Assembly (NCBI RefSeq): GCF_000426245.1
Contig: NZ_AUEZ01000003.1
Coordinates: forward strand, 1-64,000
DNA from: Bradyrhizobium sp. Ai1a-2
GTDB taxonomy: Bacteria; Pseudomonadota; Alphaproteobacteria; Rhizobiales; Xanthobacteraceae
Direction: 5' to 3'
Length of the DNA: 64,000 bases
In this document: positions 34,783 through 44,518 of the stretch, piece after piece
Layout of the letters: each line of letters opens with the position of its first letter
Numbering within the stretch: the stretch's first letter is position 1
Program-made: the position numbers and the translations under genes
The notes under the pieces: generated by a model
The model's database searches: none
What the model saw: only the letters and a program-made list of their open reading frames with translations
What the model was told of the DNA's origin: nothing

Positions 34783-34923
34783 ATGACGGCTCATTTCCCT
34801 AAGACAGCAGAAGAGGAGCACGAGGAGCAGCTTCGCAACCTCGTCCGTGTTGTTTCAGCCTGCACCTTGGGACTTTGGTCCTTTGCTGCAGGCATCCTGA
34901 TCGGGACCTTTCTTCTGTTTTGA
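34783..34923 (+). CDS. Very small membrane protein (46 aa)
   Basis: MTAHFPKTAEEEHEEQLRNL, then a hydrophobic stretch VRVVSACTLGLWSFAAGILI ending GTFLLF. An acidic N-terminal helix followed by one membrane span is typical of genuine small membrane proteins. There is no strong Shine-Dalgarno sequence; an out-of-frame ATG at 34746 overlaps its start. Function unknown. Confidence 0.42.
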   Translation: MTAHFPKTAEEEHEEQLRNLVRVVSACTLGLWSFAAGILIGTFLLF

Positions 34924-35088
34924 ATAGTGTTGTAGGGGTCGGCAGTGAGCGACCTATTGCGCAACTCGTGGCGAGAGCGCGAACCTTCCTGAATTGAATG
35001 TCCTGAGCATCAATTTCATTTGTTTCCGTGCCTGGCTGTCTCCGTACACGCGACTGGTGTTAGTTCAACGTGCATATCTCTCGAGCAA

Positions 35089-35180
35089 TTTTCGGTTCTG
35101 ATAGAATCAGAACCGAAGCTCTAGATTCTTCACGCGTTTTCTTCACGCGAACCGGTGTCCACTTCGCTCGAAAACGCTCT
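35089..35180. repeat. Dispersed repeat, family E (copy 2) with leading hairpin
   Basis: A perfect hairpin TTCGGTTCTGAT / ATCAGAACCGAA (35091-35117) is followed by CACGCGTTTTCTTCACGCG, AACCGGTGTCCACTTCGCTC and GAAAACGCTCT. The second part matches 11562-11614 and 46141-46193; the first matches 49499-49522. It ends 14 bases before the multicopper oxidase gene, so that gene is read out of a repeat. Confidence 0.65.
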
Positions 35181-35194
35181 AGCGGGAGTGCGCA

Positions 35195-36628
35195 ATGGCA
35201 AAGCTCGGTCGACACGAAGAAAGCCGGACGCGGTCGCTCCTCAGTCGCAGGGCGCTGCTTCGCGGCGCGCAAGCCGGCGCATTCTCGCTTGTGGCGGCCC
35301 GAACCATGCCGCTTGCGCGCGCTCAGACGCCGCCGGATGAGGCGGCCGATTATAAGATCCGGATCGCTCCAACTTCGGTGGAAATCGCGCCGGGGAAGGT
35401 GATCAAGACCACGGCCTACAATGGGACCGTCCCTGGCCCGGTGCTGCGCCTGAAGGAAGGGCGGCCGGTACGGATCGACGTCACCAACGATTCAGGGTAC
35501 CCCAACCTGGTCCACTCGCACGGCTTGATGATTCCTGCGCTTCAGGACGGCGCGGTCGAAGAAGGATCGCCGATCATCGAGCCAGGAAAGTCGCTGACAT
35601 ACTCGTACGTTCCGAAGCCTTTCGGGACGCGCTGGTACCACAGCCACGCGATGGCGATGACCGATCTCGCCAAGAGCACTTATTCGGGCGAGTTCGGCTT
35701 TCTGATCGTCGAGCCTGCTGCTGGCGATCCCGGCAGCTACGATCGCGAGGTGTTGCTTGCCGCCCATCATTGGGAAGGCCACTGGGTCAGCATGCAGGAT
35801 ATCAAGAAGGGACCGCCACCGGACAACGGCCTCGAAGTCATGTATCACGCGGCCACCCTGGGCGATCGCATGCTCGGCCACGGCGAGCCGATCCGGGTGC
35901 ACGAAGGCGAGCGCGTGCTGTTTCGCGTGCTCAACGCGAGCGGCAACATGGGTATCTCGCTCGCGCTGTCGGGGCATCGTTTCAAGGTCCTCGCGCTCGA
36001 TGGCAACCCCGTTCCGACGCCCGCAACGGTCGATGTGTTGAAGCTGGACGTAGCCGAGCGTGCCGACGTGATCGTGGAGATGAGCAATCCCGGCGTCTGG
36101 GTCTTCGGCTCGACGGATGACGAAGACCGCAACATGGGCATGGGCGTGGTTGTCGAATATGCCAATCGACGCGGCGGGCCGACCTGGTCAGCGCCTGTGA
36201 ACTCCAAATGGGATTACACCGTCTTCGGTCGGGCCGGCGCGGCCGCCGTAGCTCCCGACGAAACCATCAGCCTCAAATTCGAGAAAATCCCGGGCGGACG
36301 CGGTGGGTATAACCGGTGGACCATCAACGGCAAGTCCTGGCCCGACACAAATCCCTTGTTCGCCGTCGAGCAAGGCAAGCGGTATCGCCTCCTTCTGAAC
36401 AACAACAGCGGCGACGAGCACCCGGTGCACCTCCACCGGCACTCCTTCGAGATCACGAAGGTCGGCGACAAGCCGACGTCCGGTGTGATCAAGGACACGA
36501 TCAGCCTGCCTCGCTTTTCGACGGCCGAAGTCGACTTCGTAGCCGACGACCCGGGCCCGACTTTCTTCCACTGCCATCACCAGGACCACATGGACGAGGG
36601 CTTCGCGGGACTGATCACGTATGGATGA
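35195..36628 (+). CDS. Tat-exported multicopper oxidase
   Basis: A 477-residue three-domain cupredoxin oxidase. The signal is SRRALLRGAQAGAFSLVAAR (twin Arg). Copper sites: LVHSHGLMIP, TRWYHSHAMAM, HPVHLHRHSFEI and FFHCHHQDHMDEGF. The last gives the type 1 Cys and His with Phe instead of Met at the axial place, so a high redox potential is expected. The first motif is HSHG rather than HWHG. The C-terminal Met-rich loops of CueO are missing, so laccase-like oxidation of phenols or metals is more likely than copper efflux. GAGTGCGCA precedes ATG 35195. A small membrane protein follows after 107 bases. Confidence 0.95.
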   Translation: MAKLGRHEESRTRSLLSRRALLRGAQAGAFSLVAARTMPLARAQTPPDEAADYKIRIAPTSVEIAPGKVIKTTAYNGTVPGPVLRLKEGRPVRIDVTNDSGYPNLVHSHGLMIPALQDGAVEEGSPIIEPGKSLTYSYVPKPFGTRWYHSHAMAMTDLAKSTYSGEFGFLIVEPAAGDPGSYDREVLLAAHHWEGHWVSMQDIKKGPPPDNGLEVMYHAATLGDRMLGHGEPIRVHEGERVLFRVLNASGNMGISLALSGHRFKVLALDGNPVPTPATVDVLKLDVAERADVIVEMSNPGVWVFGSTDDEDRNMGMGVVVEYANRRGGPTWSAPVNSKWDYTVFGRAGAAAVAPDETISLKFEKIPGGRGGYNRWTINGKSWPDTNPLFAVEQGKRYRLLLNNNSGDEHPVHLHRHSFEITKVGDKPTSGVIKDTISLPRFSTAEVDFVADDPGPTFFHCHHQDHMDEGFAGLITYG

Positions 36629-36735
36629 CCAGGGGTCTTGGTTGTGGTCTCCGGGACACTGTTCGCGCACCTGTCGCAGTCGGTGTCGTCGCCGGACGTC
36701 CGTACGCTTACCCGTGAGCAACAGGGTTCTCGCTC

Positions 36736-37023
36736 ATGCCGCGCGGCATCATAGTGCTGTTTGTTCAGCTTTTCGTGTGTGTGGGAGTGACCGCACTGGG
36801 CTGTTGGGCGTTGCTGTGGCCGAAGCGATTGCAGCGATTTCTGAACACGAACTTTGCTCTGTTGCCCGAAGTCAGAGAAGGTCGGCAGGTGGCGCCGATC
36901 ATGCTTCGTCTGATCGGTCTGTTTCTGATCTGGTATGGCTACACACTCGTGGGTGCTTACCACGCAGAGCTGCTTTGGCTGGCTCGCCTTTTTGGGATCG
37001 TTGCGCCGGCGCCTGGGGCTTAG
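36736..37023 (+). CDS. Small membrane protein
   Basis: Ninety-five residues with two likely membrane spans, IIVLFVQLFVCVGVTALGCW and PIMLRLIGLFLIWYGYTLVG, separated by a basic cytoplasmic loop LLWPKRLQRFLNTNF. No known domain recognised. It follows the multicopper oxidase gene on the same strand but 107 bases later, so co-expression is uncertain. The start ATG 36736 lacks a strong ribosome-binding site. Confidence 0.6.
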   Translation: MPRGIIVLFVQLFVCVGVTALGCWALLWPKRLQRFLNTNFALLPEVREGRQVAPIMLRLIGLFLIWYGYTLVGAYHAELLWLARLFGIVAPAPGA

Positions 37024-37132
37024 CCTTACCTCCGCTTGCCGAATCGATGAGAGAATATCGGGAGCAACTGCGCTGAAACCATGCACTCGGATTTGAGTCG
37101 CTTCTGAGCAGACGGACGTTTATGCTGTGCTT

Positions 37133-37492
37133 ATGTCGCGCCTGATGTGTTTGCTGATTGCCATCGTCCTGTCATTGCTGCCGGTCGTAGCGCCGGCTGC
37201 GCCGGTCCACAAACGAGCGCCGCCACGCTGGCACGGCTATGGTTTCCTTCCGGGCTATCAGCAGCCACCGAACAACAGCCTTCCCCTTTTCAAGCAGAAA
37301 GCTTTGGCATCGCGCATGGCGCGCCGCGACCGGCGCCATTGGTACATCGATCCAGTCCCAAGCTATTACGGGTGGGATGGCGACTGGCACTATTTCGGCC
37401 GGCCTGGCTTCTACGGCGGTCGCTACAATGGCGGCAGCTTCGGCCCTTGCTGGACGCGGACGCCGATCGGGCCGGTCTGGAATTGCGGCTGA
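37133..37492 (+). CDS. Small secreted His/Tyr/Trp-rich protein
   Basis: A 119-residue protein if begun at ATG 37133 (a GTG at 37127 is also in frame). Signal peptide MSRLMCLLIAIVLSLLPVVA, cleaved near APAAP. The mature part is rich in aromatic and basic residues: RWHGYGFLPGYQQPPNN, MARRDRRHWYIDPVPSYYGW and DGDWHYFGRPGFYGGRYNGG. It ends FGPCWTRTPIGPVWNCG with two Cys that may pair. The C-terminal CWTRTPIGPVWNCG pattern recurs in small secreted Bradyrhizobium proteins as I recall. Function unknown. Confidence 0.66.
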   Translation: MSRLMCLLIAIVLSLLPVVAPAAPVHKRAPPRWHGYGFLPGYQQPPNNSLPLFKQKALASRMARRDRRHWYIDPVPSYYGWDGDWHYFGRPGFYGGRYNGGSFGPCWTRTPIGPVWNCG

Positions 37493-37644
37493 TTGGCCCA
37501 TTGCTCAAAGACCGCGGTAGGCAGCCACGCCGGAACGCTTCGGCAACGACGACGCGCGCGTGAAAATGTGATCCAAATTTAAGGTGACGCGCCGGTGCAG
37601 CGGGCTACTTTTGCTGCACACAGTCAAATGAGTTGGGTCTGCAG

Positions 37645-38418
37645 ATGGGACGTTTTGCAACGACGGTTGACCTCTACGAGCAGTTCCGGCCGCCTTATCC
37701 TGTCGCTTTCTTCCGTGAGGTCGCCCAGCGCCTGGCGCTCACCAAACAGCATGCGCTGATCGATATCGGCACCGGGCCGGGCCTGCTCGCGCTCGGTTTT
37801 GCGGACTATGTCGGACGCATTGTCGCCGTCGATCCCGAGCCGAACATGCTGGCGGCCGCGCGACAGACGGCCAAGCAGGCCGGACGAGACGTGACGTTCG
37901 TCGAAGGCAGGGCGGAGGACTTGCCGGAAAGCATCGGGCGCTTCGATCTCGTTACCATCGGACGGGCGCTGCACTGGTTGGACGAAAGCACCTTGGGCGC
38001 GCTGTTCGAACGGCTGGTGGCGCCGGGTGGCGCCATCGCCATATGCGCGTCCTCCTCCGCGACAGACGGGCGCAATGCCTGGCTTGACGAATACGCCCAA
38101 GCGCGGCGCGACTGGTCGGACCAGAAACTATGGTCCCAGTCGCGCTCGGGTCAGCGTGCGCGTCGCGAGCTTTCCTTGCTGCTGCAAGACACCACATTCC
38201 AGGCCGCCGAGGTGATCCGGGTCGAGAGCGTGAAGCAAACCAGCGTGGCTGACCTGGCGCAACGCATGCTGACCTTCTCGTCTTCCTCGCCGGCCGCCTT
38301 GGGCGAGAAGGTCGAGCCAATGCTGCGCGATGTCGAGGCGCGCTTGATGCCACTGAGCCGGGACGGTGTGCTCACCGAGTTCGTTGTATCGACTGCGAAG
38401 ATCGCGCGCCGTCGGTAA
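37645..38418 (+). CDS. Class I SAM-dependent methyltransferase
   Basis: A 257-residue methyltransferase. Motif I IDIGTGPGLLALGFADYV is at about residues 37-54, the acidic end of strand 2 is VAVDPEPNMLAAAR, motif II is RAEDLPESIGRFDLVTIGRA, then LFERLVAPGGAIAIC. The start RFATTVDLYEQFRPPYPVAFF is typical of the SmtA/UbiE-like and yeast Tmt1-like groups. The substrate is unknown. ATG 37645 preferred over TTG 37633. A single gene with its own upstream region. Confidence 0.92.
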   Translation: MGRFATTVDLYEQFRPPYPVAFFREVAQRLALTKQHALIDIGTGPGLLALGFADYVGRIVAVDPEPNMLAAARQTAKQAGRDVTFVEGRAEDLPESIGRFDLVTIGRALHWLDESTLGALFERLVAPGGAIAICASSSATDGRNAWLDEYAQARRDWSDQKLWSQSRSGQRARRELSLLLQDTTFQAAEVIRVESVKQTSVADLAQRMLTFSSSSPAALGEKVEPMLRDVEARLMPLSRDGVLTEFVVSTAKIARRR

Positions 38419-38575
38419 GTGGCCCGGCGCTAAGGTTGTATCTCACGGGCTTGCGCTTCTTCCTTCCATCGCCGCTGCGGCCATCTTTTTGCTCTGATCG
38501 ATGAGCATCTAGCTAAAACGATTTGTTATCCATTCTGTTCTTAGCTCGCAGCATCAGTTGAGTCAGAGTATCGTC

Positions 38576-38914
38576 ATGCGTCATGTTCGGAACCACGCCA
38601 GCCGCGTCGCCATCCTGCTTCTTCCGCTCGCGCTTGGCGCCTGCGCGCAGTATGGCGTGATGAATACGGCTTCGACCGGGGCGAGAACGTACGCCTGGGA
38701 CGGAGCGGGAGAGGATCCGAACCAGCCGCGGCGCGCGCCCAGGCACTCAGCGAATGTGGCTCGGGCGATCGAACCATCGGCGGATGAGCAGGAGCAGGTC
38801 TCTGACGAAGATGCCGATCGCAAGCTCGCCAGCAAGCTCGTGATCTGCCGCGGCTGCATCAAGCCGCCGGCGACAGCAGAGCAGCCTGACGGATCGCGCG
38901 TCGCCAGTCGCTAA
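38576..38914 (+). CDS. Lipoprotein with internal ICRGC motif
   Basis: A 112-residue protein. Signal and lipobox: VAILLLPLALGACAQYG, so Cys is lipidated and the protein sits in the cell envelope. The mature part is polar and Pro/Arg-rich, then VSDEDADRKLASKLVICRGC, followed by a tail IKPPATAEQPDGSRVASR. The EDA-DRK-K-ICRGC section is shared with proteins at 28483 and 56980; here 18 residues follow the motif. The start is ATG 38576; an upstream TTG adds 6 residues. Function unknown. Confidence 0.72.
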   Translation: MRHVRNHASRVAILLLPLALGACAQYGVMNTASTGARTYAWDGAGEDPNQPRRAPRHSANVARAIEPSADEQEQVSDEDADRKLASKLVICRGCIKPPATAEQPDGSRVASR

Positions 38915-39144
38915 TCCCGGTGTGATGCACGCGGCGGTTGGTTGCCGATCTGTTAATTCGATCGCGCTCACGTTGCATCGAGAGCACACCGCTCCTTGTT
39001 TCGCTTGGCACAATCTGCACGTTCGTTGACCGGCTTAATGTGACTCAACTATCGTAACAGTTGATAACATTTCGCATTCCGCGAGCACAGGTGGGAGTAC
39101 AACCTGTCGTTCGTGAAGCGCGATCGTTGAGGGGCTGAGGGACG

Positions 39145-42071
39145 ATGCGCGAATGCATTGGGGCTGTGCTGGTTCGACCGCAATCGGATCGCACGGAGAG
39201 AGCGAGTCTGCGTGGGACTAGGCCACCTTCCGCGCGCAAACGAACTGAATTCCATCGCCTGCTGCTGATGATGAGTGTCTCGGTTGCCGCGCTATCGGCT
39301 CTGTTGCCGCGATCAGCGCCGGCGCAAACGTGGACCGGTGCCACGAGCAACGACTGGGCCGTAGGCTCGAACTGGTCCGGTGGAACGGCGCCGGCTGGCG
39401 GTGCAGTCACTATTAATTCGATTTCCCCGAACCCGACCATTCTGGGTGTGGCCGGTGCGGTGACCAGTACGACTGGGAACGTTGGTGTTGCCGTAGGCGG
39501 TGGAGGAGCATCGGGTAACCTGACGATCCAGAACGGCAGCACGCTCTCCAGCACTGGGGCGACCTTTCAAATTGGCCAGAACGTGGGAAATACCGGCATC
39601 GTCACGGTGACCGGAGCCGGATCGCGGTGGAATCTATCAGGCTCCCAGTTGGTCGTCGGCGTCGCCGGCAACGGTACGCTCAACGTTGAGAACGGAGCGA
39701 CCGTCGTCGCGCAAGGCGGAATCAGACTCGCGAACAACGCCGGGAGTTCCGCCACGCTCAATGTCAGAAGTGGTGGCGTCCTGGAGACGACGGGCATAAA
39801 CCTTGGCTCGGGAACGCGGCAAATAAACTTTGACAACGCCACTGTCCGAGCATTGGCCATTAGCTCCGCCTTTTTGGGCTCAGCGGGCAACCAAACCAAT
39901 ATTGCCGCGGGCGGACTGACAGTCGATACGAACGGCTTCACGGTCCGTGCGCTCGGACTCAGCGGTGTCGGCGGATTGACCAAGATCGGCGCCGGGACCT
40001 TTACACTGGGCGCCGCCAGCACCTATACGGGCGAAACGGTGATCCAGCAGGGCACGCTTGCGCTGGCAGGCCCTGCAGCCTCCGCCAATGATGCCCTCGC
40101 CAATTCGAGCCGGGTGGTTGCGAACGCAACGTTCGATATTTCAGCCATCGCCGGCGCCGGCTCGCACATCAAGAGCTTGGCAGGAAGCGGCATGGTCACC
40201 CTTGGCGCAAAGAACCTGATCATCACCAATGCGAACGATACGTTCGCAGGCAGCATCAACGGCACCGGCGGGCTGACGCTCACGAGCGGCACGCAGACGC
40301 TGTCAGGTGCCAACGCCTACAGCGGCGCGACCACGGTGACCGGCGGTACGCTGCAGATCGGCAATGGCGGCACTTCGGGCAGCATCATCGGCAACGTGAC
40401 CAACAACGGCACGTTCGCCTTCAACCGTGCCGACCGATTGGATTTCGCGGGAACGGTCACCGGCAGTGGTCTGATCCGGCAGATCGGCAGCGGCCTGACC
40501 AACCTGAGCGGTGACAATTCGGCTTTCACCGGTACGACCTCGGTCGAAGCCGGAACGCTTGCGGTCAACGGCAATCTCGGAGGCACGCTCAGCGTTTTGT
40601 CCGCCGGACGGCTACAGGGCATCGGTACGGTCGGCACCACAACGAATGCCGGCGTGATCGCTCCGGGCAATTCGATCGGCACTTTGACGGTTGCCGGCAA
40701 CTACACCGGCAACGGTGGCGCTCTGGAGCTTGAAACCGTGCTGGGCGGCGATGCCTCGGCAACGGATCGCCTTGTGGTCACCGGCAACACGGCAGGCTCA
40801 ACGACCGTGCGCGTGCTGAATCGCGGCGGCGCTGGCGCGCAGACGGCCAACGGCATCAAGGTGATCGACGTCGCCGGCGCCTCGAATGGCATCTTTGCGC
40901 TGCAAGGCGATTACGTGCTGCAGGGCCAGCAGGCCATGGTCGCCGGCGCCTATGCCTATACGCTGCAGAAGAACGGAGTCAGTACGCCGACGGATGGCGA
41001 TTGGTATCTGCGTTCAAGTCTCATCAATCCGCCGGCAGCGCCATCAGGCGGCACGCCGGCGCCTGCCGGGCCGCTCTACCAGCCCGGCGTTCCCCTCTAC
41101 GAGAATTATGGTCAGGTGCTGCTCAGCATGAACCAGGCGCCGAGCCTGCAGCAGCGTGTCGGCAACCGCTACTGGGGCGGCAGCGAGGCGATGGCGCGCG
41201 CCGGCATCAACAAGGCACAGGCGACGGATGGTTCGTGGACGCAATCGGCGTTCTGGGGCCGCATCGAGGGCGGGCAGGCCGAGCTGCGGCCGTCGAACAC
41301 CACAGGCTCGACCTATAGCTCCGACGAGATGAAAGCGCAGACCGGCCTCGACGGGATTGCGCTCGACAACGACCGCGGCCGTTGATCATAGGTCTCACCG
41401 CGCAATATGGCCTGACGACGGCCTATATCAATTCGTTCTTCGGCAACGGCCGCATCCGCGCCGAAGGAACGGGCGTGGGTGCTACCGCGACCTGGTATGG
41501 CTATGACGGCTTCTATGTCGACGGCCAGGCGCAGACCATGTTCTATCACAGCGACCTGTCATCGGCGCTTGCGGGCAACATGACGCATGGCAATGAAGGC
41601 TTCGGCTATACGTTCAGCGTCGAAGGCGGCAAGCGGATCGCGGTTGGCAACGGCTTCTCGCTGACGCCGCAGGCGCAGCTTTCCTATGCGAAGGTCGACT
41701 TCGATGCCTTCGCCGATCGCTTCGGCGCGCTCGTCTCGCTCGGTAGTGCCGACAGCCTGCTCGGCCGCGTCGGGCTGTCACTCAATCATGAAAATGTCTG
41801 GAGCGACGGCTCGGGCATCGTCCGCTCCGACGTCTACGCGATCGGCAATTTGCACTACGAGTTCCTCAACGGCACCAGGATCGATGTCGCAGGCACCGGC
41901 TTCGCCAATGGCAACGACCGGCTGTGGGGCAGTGTCCGCGGTGGCGGCACCTATAGCTGGGCGAGCGGCCGCTACGCCGTGTTCGGCGAGATCACCTATC
42001 GCGCGAGCCTCGAAGACGCTGGCGAGAACCACAGCTACAGGGGCACGGGCGGCTTCCGCATCACCTGGTGA
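39145..42071 (+). pseudogene. Autotransporter adhesin broken by a one-base frameshift
   Basis: Two frames together encode about 975 residues. The first (39145-41385) has a long signal peptide ending SVAALSALLPRSAPAQ. It continues with a passenger full of autotransporter beta-strand repeats such as GGLTKIGAGTFTLGAASTYTG and TLSGANAYSGATTVTGGTLQ, then the linker region NRYWGGSEAMARAG and FWGRIEGGQAELR. It stops at DNDRGR. The second frame (to 42071) continues LIIGLTAQYGLTTAYINSFF and forms the 12-strand C-terminal barrel, ending GGFRITW with the expected terminal aromatic. One base is missing at 41380-41384. The TTG of the barrel frame overlaps the TGA (TTGA), so reinitiation is conceivable, but a separated barrel would lack a signal peptide. 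Confidence 0.85.
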
Positions 42072-42252
42072 TCGGCGGCTTTCGAACCGCTCGGGCCGAG
42101 CTGTGCCGGGCGCAGGTCGCGGCTGCAGGCCGCAGCCTCGGGCAAGCAAGCCGCGCTAATCGTGAACGCACTGTAATCCTGATCTCTCTGGTATTGGCCC
42201 CGCGGGCGACCATATCCTTGTCAGGTTCAATGAGGCGAATGGCGGAGGATCG

Positions 42253-42420
42253 ATGGCCGACGCTGTGGAACTTCGGAAGCGAGCGGAAATGTTCGAGCGG
42301 CGCGCCGAGGAGGCGAAGGATCCGATCTCGCGGGCGCATTACCGCGAGATGGCTGCGCATTACCGAACACTCGCGGTCGAGCACCAGCGCGTGCGCAACG
42401 AGGAATCGACCGATCACTAG
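42253..42420 (+). CDS. Small helical protein (55 aa)
   Basis: MADAVELRKRAEMFERRAEE, then AKDPISRAHYREMAAHYRTL and AVEHQRVRNEESTDH. Strongly charged and helical; I recall similar short proteins in Bradyrhizobium with the RAxxxERRAxxAKDPxxRAHYxExAxxYR pattern. GGCGGAGGATCG ahead of ATG 42253 is a strong ribosome-binding site. Function unknown. Confidence 0.65.
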   Translation: MADAVELRKRAEMFERRAEEAKDPISRAHYREMAAHYRTLAVEHQRVRNEESTDH

Positions 42421-42686
42421 GTGATCGCCCGTGGCAGCCAGCCTTCGGAAACAGCCGGTAGAGTGCGCGGCCTCGCAGGGAATGTCATGGTCGGCTGGAG
42501 CTGACGCTCGACGGCCTCGAGGAGTGCCAGGCTGGAGGGCGGTGCAGCCCGGGCGTCTTGAGGCCATGGGAACAATGACTAGCTAACCCCGGCGAGGAGG
42601 CGTAGGCTTTTCATCTTACCGCTGAGGGGCAAAAGGGCGACAACTCTCACGCGTTATTGCAATTGGACCTGGCTTTGGTTTGGACA

Positions 42687-43397
42687 ATGCCCGGCGAGAT
42701 GATGATCCGCAGGCTGCGGGTCAATTCCAAATTGAGCGAGGATGACGTTTCCGCGCTTCGCTCCCTGCGTGTTCAGGTAAAGGAATTTCCTGAAGAAACA
42801 GTCGTCGTTCGCGAAGGCGAACGTGCGACGCATTGCGGCGTGATCCTGAGCGGCTTTGCCTACCGCGCCAAGGTGGCAGAGAACGGCAAGCGACAGATCC
42901 TGTCGTTCCATCCCGCAGGCGATATGCCGGACCTGCAGGGTCTTTTCCTTGACCGAATGGACCATGATCTGGTGACGCTGTCGCGCGCGCGTATCGGCTT
43001 CATCGAGCATCGCTCCATCCATCAACTGATCGAAGCGCAGCCGTCGATCGCGCAGGCGCTCTGGCGCGAAACGCTGGTCGACGCGGCGGTATTCAGAGAG
43101 TGGATCGTGAGCCTGGGCACAAGAACGGCCGCGGGACGCATGGCCCATCTCATCGCCGAACTTCGTCAGCGGCTGACCGCAATGGGGCTGGCCGCCGATG
43201 ACGAGTTCGAATTTCCGATCACCCAATCCAGACTCGCGGAGGCGCTGGGACTGAGCGCGGTTCATGTCAACCGGGTGCTCCAGTCCTTTCGCGCGGAGGG
43301 TGTGCTCGACATCCAGAAGAACATGGTGAAGCTGAGCGACATCGCCAAACTCGTGGAGATCGGCGGCTTCAGCGACACTTACCTGCACCAGCAATAA
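42687..43397 (+). CDS. Crp/Fnr-family transcriptional regulator
   Basis: A 236-residue regulator. The N-terminal cyclic-nucleotide-like barrel includes VVREGERATHCGVILSGFAY and GKRQILSFHPAGDMPDL. The central helix GRMAHLIAELRQRLTAMGLA leads to the C-terminal winged helix with recognition region PITQSRLAEALGLSAVHVNR and VLQSFRAEGVLDIQ. It lacks an N-terminal Cys cluster, so it is not an oxygen-sensing FNR; the effector is unknown. I start at ATG 42687 (MPGEMMIRRLRV); TTG 42657 is also in frame. A DUF6894 gene follows after 42 bases. Confidence 0.93.
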   Translation: MPGEMMIRRLRVNSKLSEDDVSALRSLRVQVKEFPEETVVVREGERATHCGVILSGFAYRAKVAENGKRQILSFHPAGDMPDLQGLFLDRMDHDLVTLSRARIGFIEHRSIHQLIEAQPSIAQALWRETLVDAAVFREWIVSLGTRTAAGRMAHLIAELRQRLTAMGLAADDEFEFPITQSRLAEALGLSAVHVNRVLQSFRAEGVLDIQKNMVKLSDIAKLVEIGGFSDTYLHQQ

Positions 43398-43439
43398 GGT
43401 TTTGCGGAACGAGAGGGAGCTACCTCGCGTTGGCGCAAA

Positions 43440-43706
43440 ATGCATATCTATCAGTTTCACATCGGCGGGCTCAGGCCCTTCCATGACGGGGAGGGTATGG
43501 AACTGCCGGATGCTGAAACTGCCTGGGCAGAAGCCCTGCGACTGGTGCGCGACGTCGAGGGTGCGCTGCAACCGGGCGAAAGCTGGTCGCTGGACGTCGT
43601 TGAAGACGGCACGACGATTTTTCGCATCAATCTCGCGACTGCAGACTTGCGGATCGGGCGCGACCGCGGTCCCGCCGAGATGATGAAGCGCTCGAAAGCG
43701 CTTTAG
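43440..43706 (+). CDS. DUF6894-type small protein
   Basis: Eighty-eight residues. MHIYQFHIGGLRPFHDGEGM, ELPDAETAWAEALRLVRDVE and LDVVEDGTTIFRINLATADL match the pattern of the short DUF6894 proteins of rhizobia (xYxFHxxDGxxxxDxEGxELPDxExAxxEAL). No function is established. It lies 42 bases after the Crp/Fnr-type gene on the same strand and could be in its transcript. Confidence 0.8.
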   Translation: MHIYQFHIGGLRPFHDGEGMELPDAETAWAEALRLVRDVEGALQPGESWSLDVVEDGTTIFRINLATADLRIGRDRGPAEMMKRSKAL

Positions 43707-43718
43707 CTCTTTGTTTGA

Positions 43719-43768
43719 GCATGATCTTTTTCGGAAAACCGGTCTCCACTTTGCCGGATCATGCTCCA
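43719..43768. repeat. Dispersed repeat, family F (copy 2)
   Basis: GAGCATGATCTTTTTCGGAA, AACCGGTCTCCACTTTGCCG and GATCATGCTC. The outer ends GAGCATGATC / GATCATGCTC are perfect inverted copies. It is a shorter version of 16299-16375, directly behind the DUF6894 gene. Confidence 0.6.
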
Positions 43769-43999
43769 GAAGGCGGCTGCAACTGCAGCAAGAACCCTAT
43801 CGAGCGCGTGCCTTCATCGCGGCAGGCCCAACGCGTTGCCGCACTGCTTCTGTTTAAAAGTGCACACACCGCACGATCTGCATAACGTAGGGTGCGCTCA
43901 AGAGCATGCGATTTCAGGAAATCTGGAATCACATGGGTTATTGCAAAGGTCCTGCCTCGTGGGAAAACTTAGCAGCGTTTCGCAGGGGAGGCGGACCCA
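43769..43999. other. Intergenic region, nothing recognised
   Basis: About 230 bases behind a family F repeat. I see no gene, tRNA or clear regulatory site. Confidence 0.4.
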
Positions 44000-44209
44000 A
44001 TGCGACGACCATGCGGGCCTCTGATGTCCGAGGCACATTTTTACCTCAGCGCAACCAACCTGTACGATCTTCAGCGCGAGGTGACGGCCTTGTTTGCCCT
44101 TCGCAAGCGTGTCGCGGATGCCGAGCTGGCAGCCACGCGCCGCGCGCGCGAGGTCCGCGCCTCGATCGATCGGCGTGTCCCCTCTCGCGGCAAACGTAAA
44201 GCTCATTGA
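44000..44209 (+). CDS. Small basic protein, possible
   Basis: Sixty-nine residues: MRRPCGPLMSEAHFYLSATN, LYDLQREVTALFALRKRVAD, AELAATRRAREVRASIDRR and a basic tail. An internal ATG at 44024 would give 61 residues. The body is a charged helix with no known domain. AGGGGAGGCGGACCCA before ATG 44000 contains a good ribosome-binding site, which favours the longer form. Confidence 0.45.
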   Translation: MRRPCGPLMSEAHFYLSATNLYDLQREVTALFALRKRVADAELAATRRAREVRASIDRRVPSRGKRKAH

Positions 44210-44518
44210 TCTCCAGGACTGCATGGCAGTTCGCCAGCGAAGCCTTGGTGCGCTGAACTTGGGGACGGAAGTGTGTGAGGATCGTCGCGGAGGGGGAGCA
44301 ATGGCTCCATCCGTTGCGTGCGAGTTTGGCTCAACCAAAAGTCGCAAAGCACCGACGCTGGGTTTGCGTTCGGCTGCATGATCCCATGGCATTTCCGGCG
44401 ATTGCCGGGTTCGGATCGAATGTGGAGACCGTGGCGGAGAGATCGTCGACGCGTGGCTATCAGGCGTTTCGCGGATCAGGCCGGGCGCGCGAGCTAAGTA
44501 TTTGAATGTGATGCATTT
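44210..44518. other. Intergenic region before tRNA-Glu, nothing recognised
   Basis: About 310 bases. Short open frames exist but lack ribosome-binding sites and coding character. I see no repeat or operator. Confidence 0.4.

Noticed and set aside
39145..42071. Programmed frameshift in the autotransporter
   Set aside because: No slippery heptamer or stimulatory hairpin is visible at the junction; kept only as something to re-sequence.
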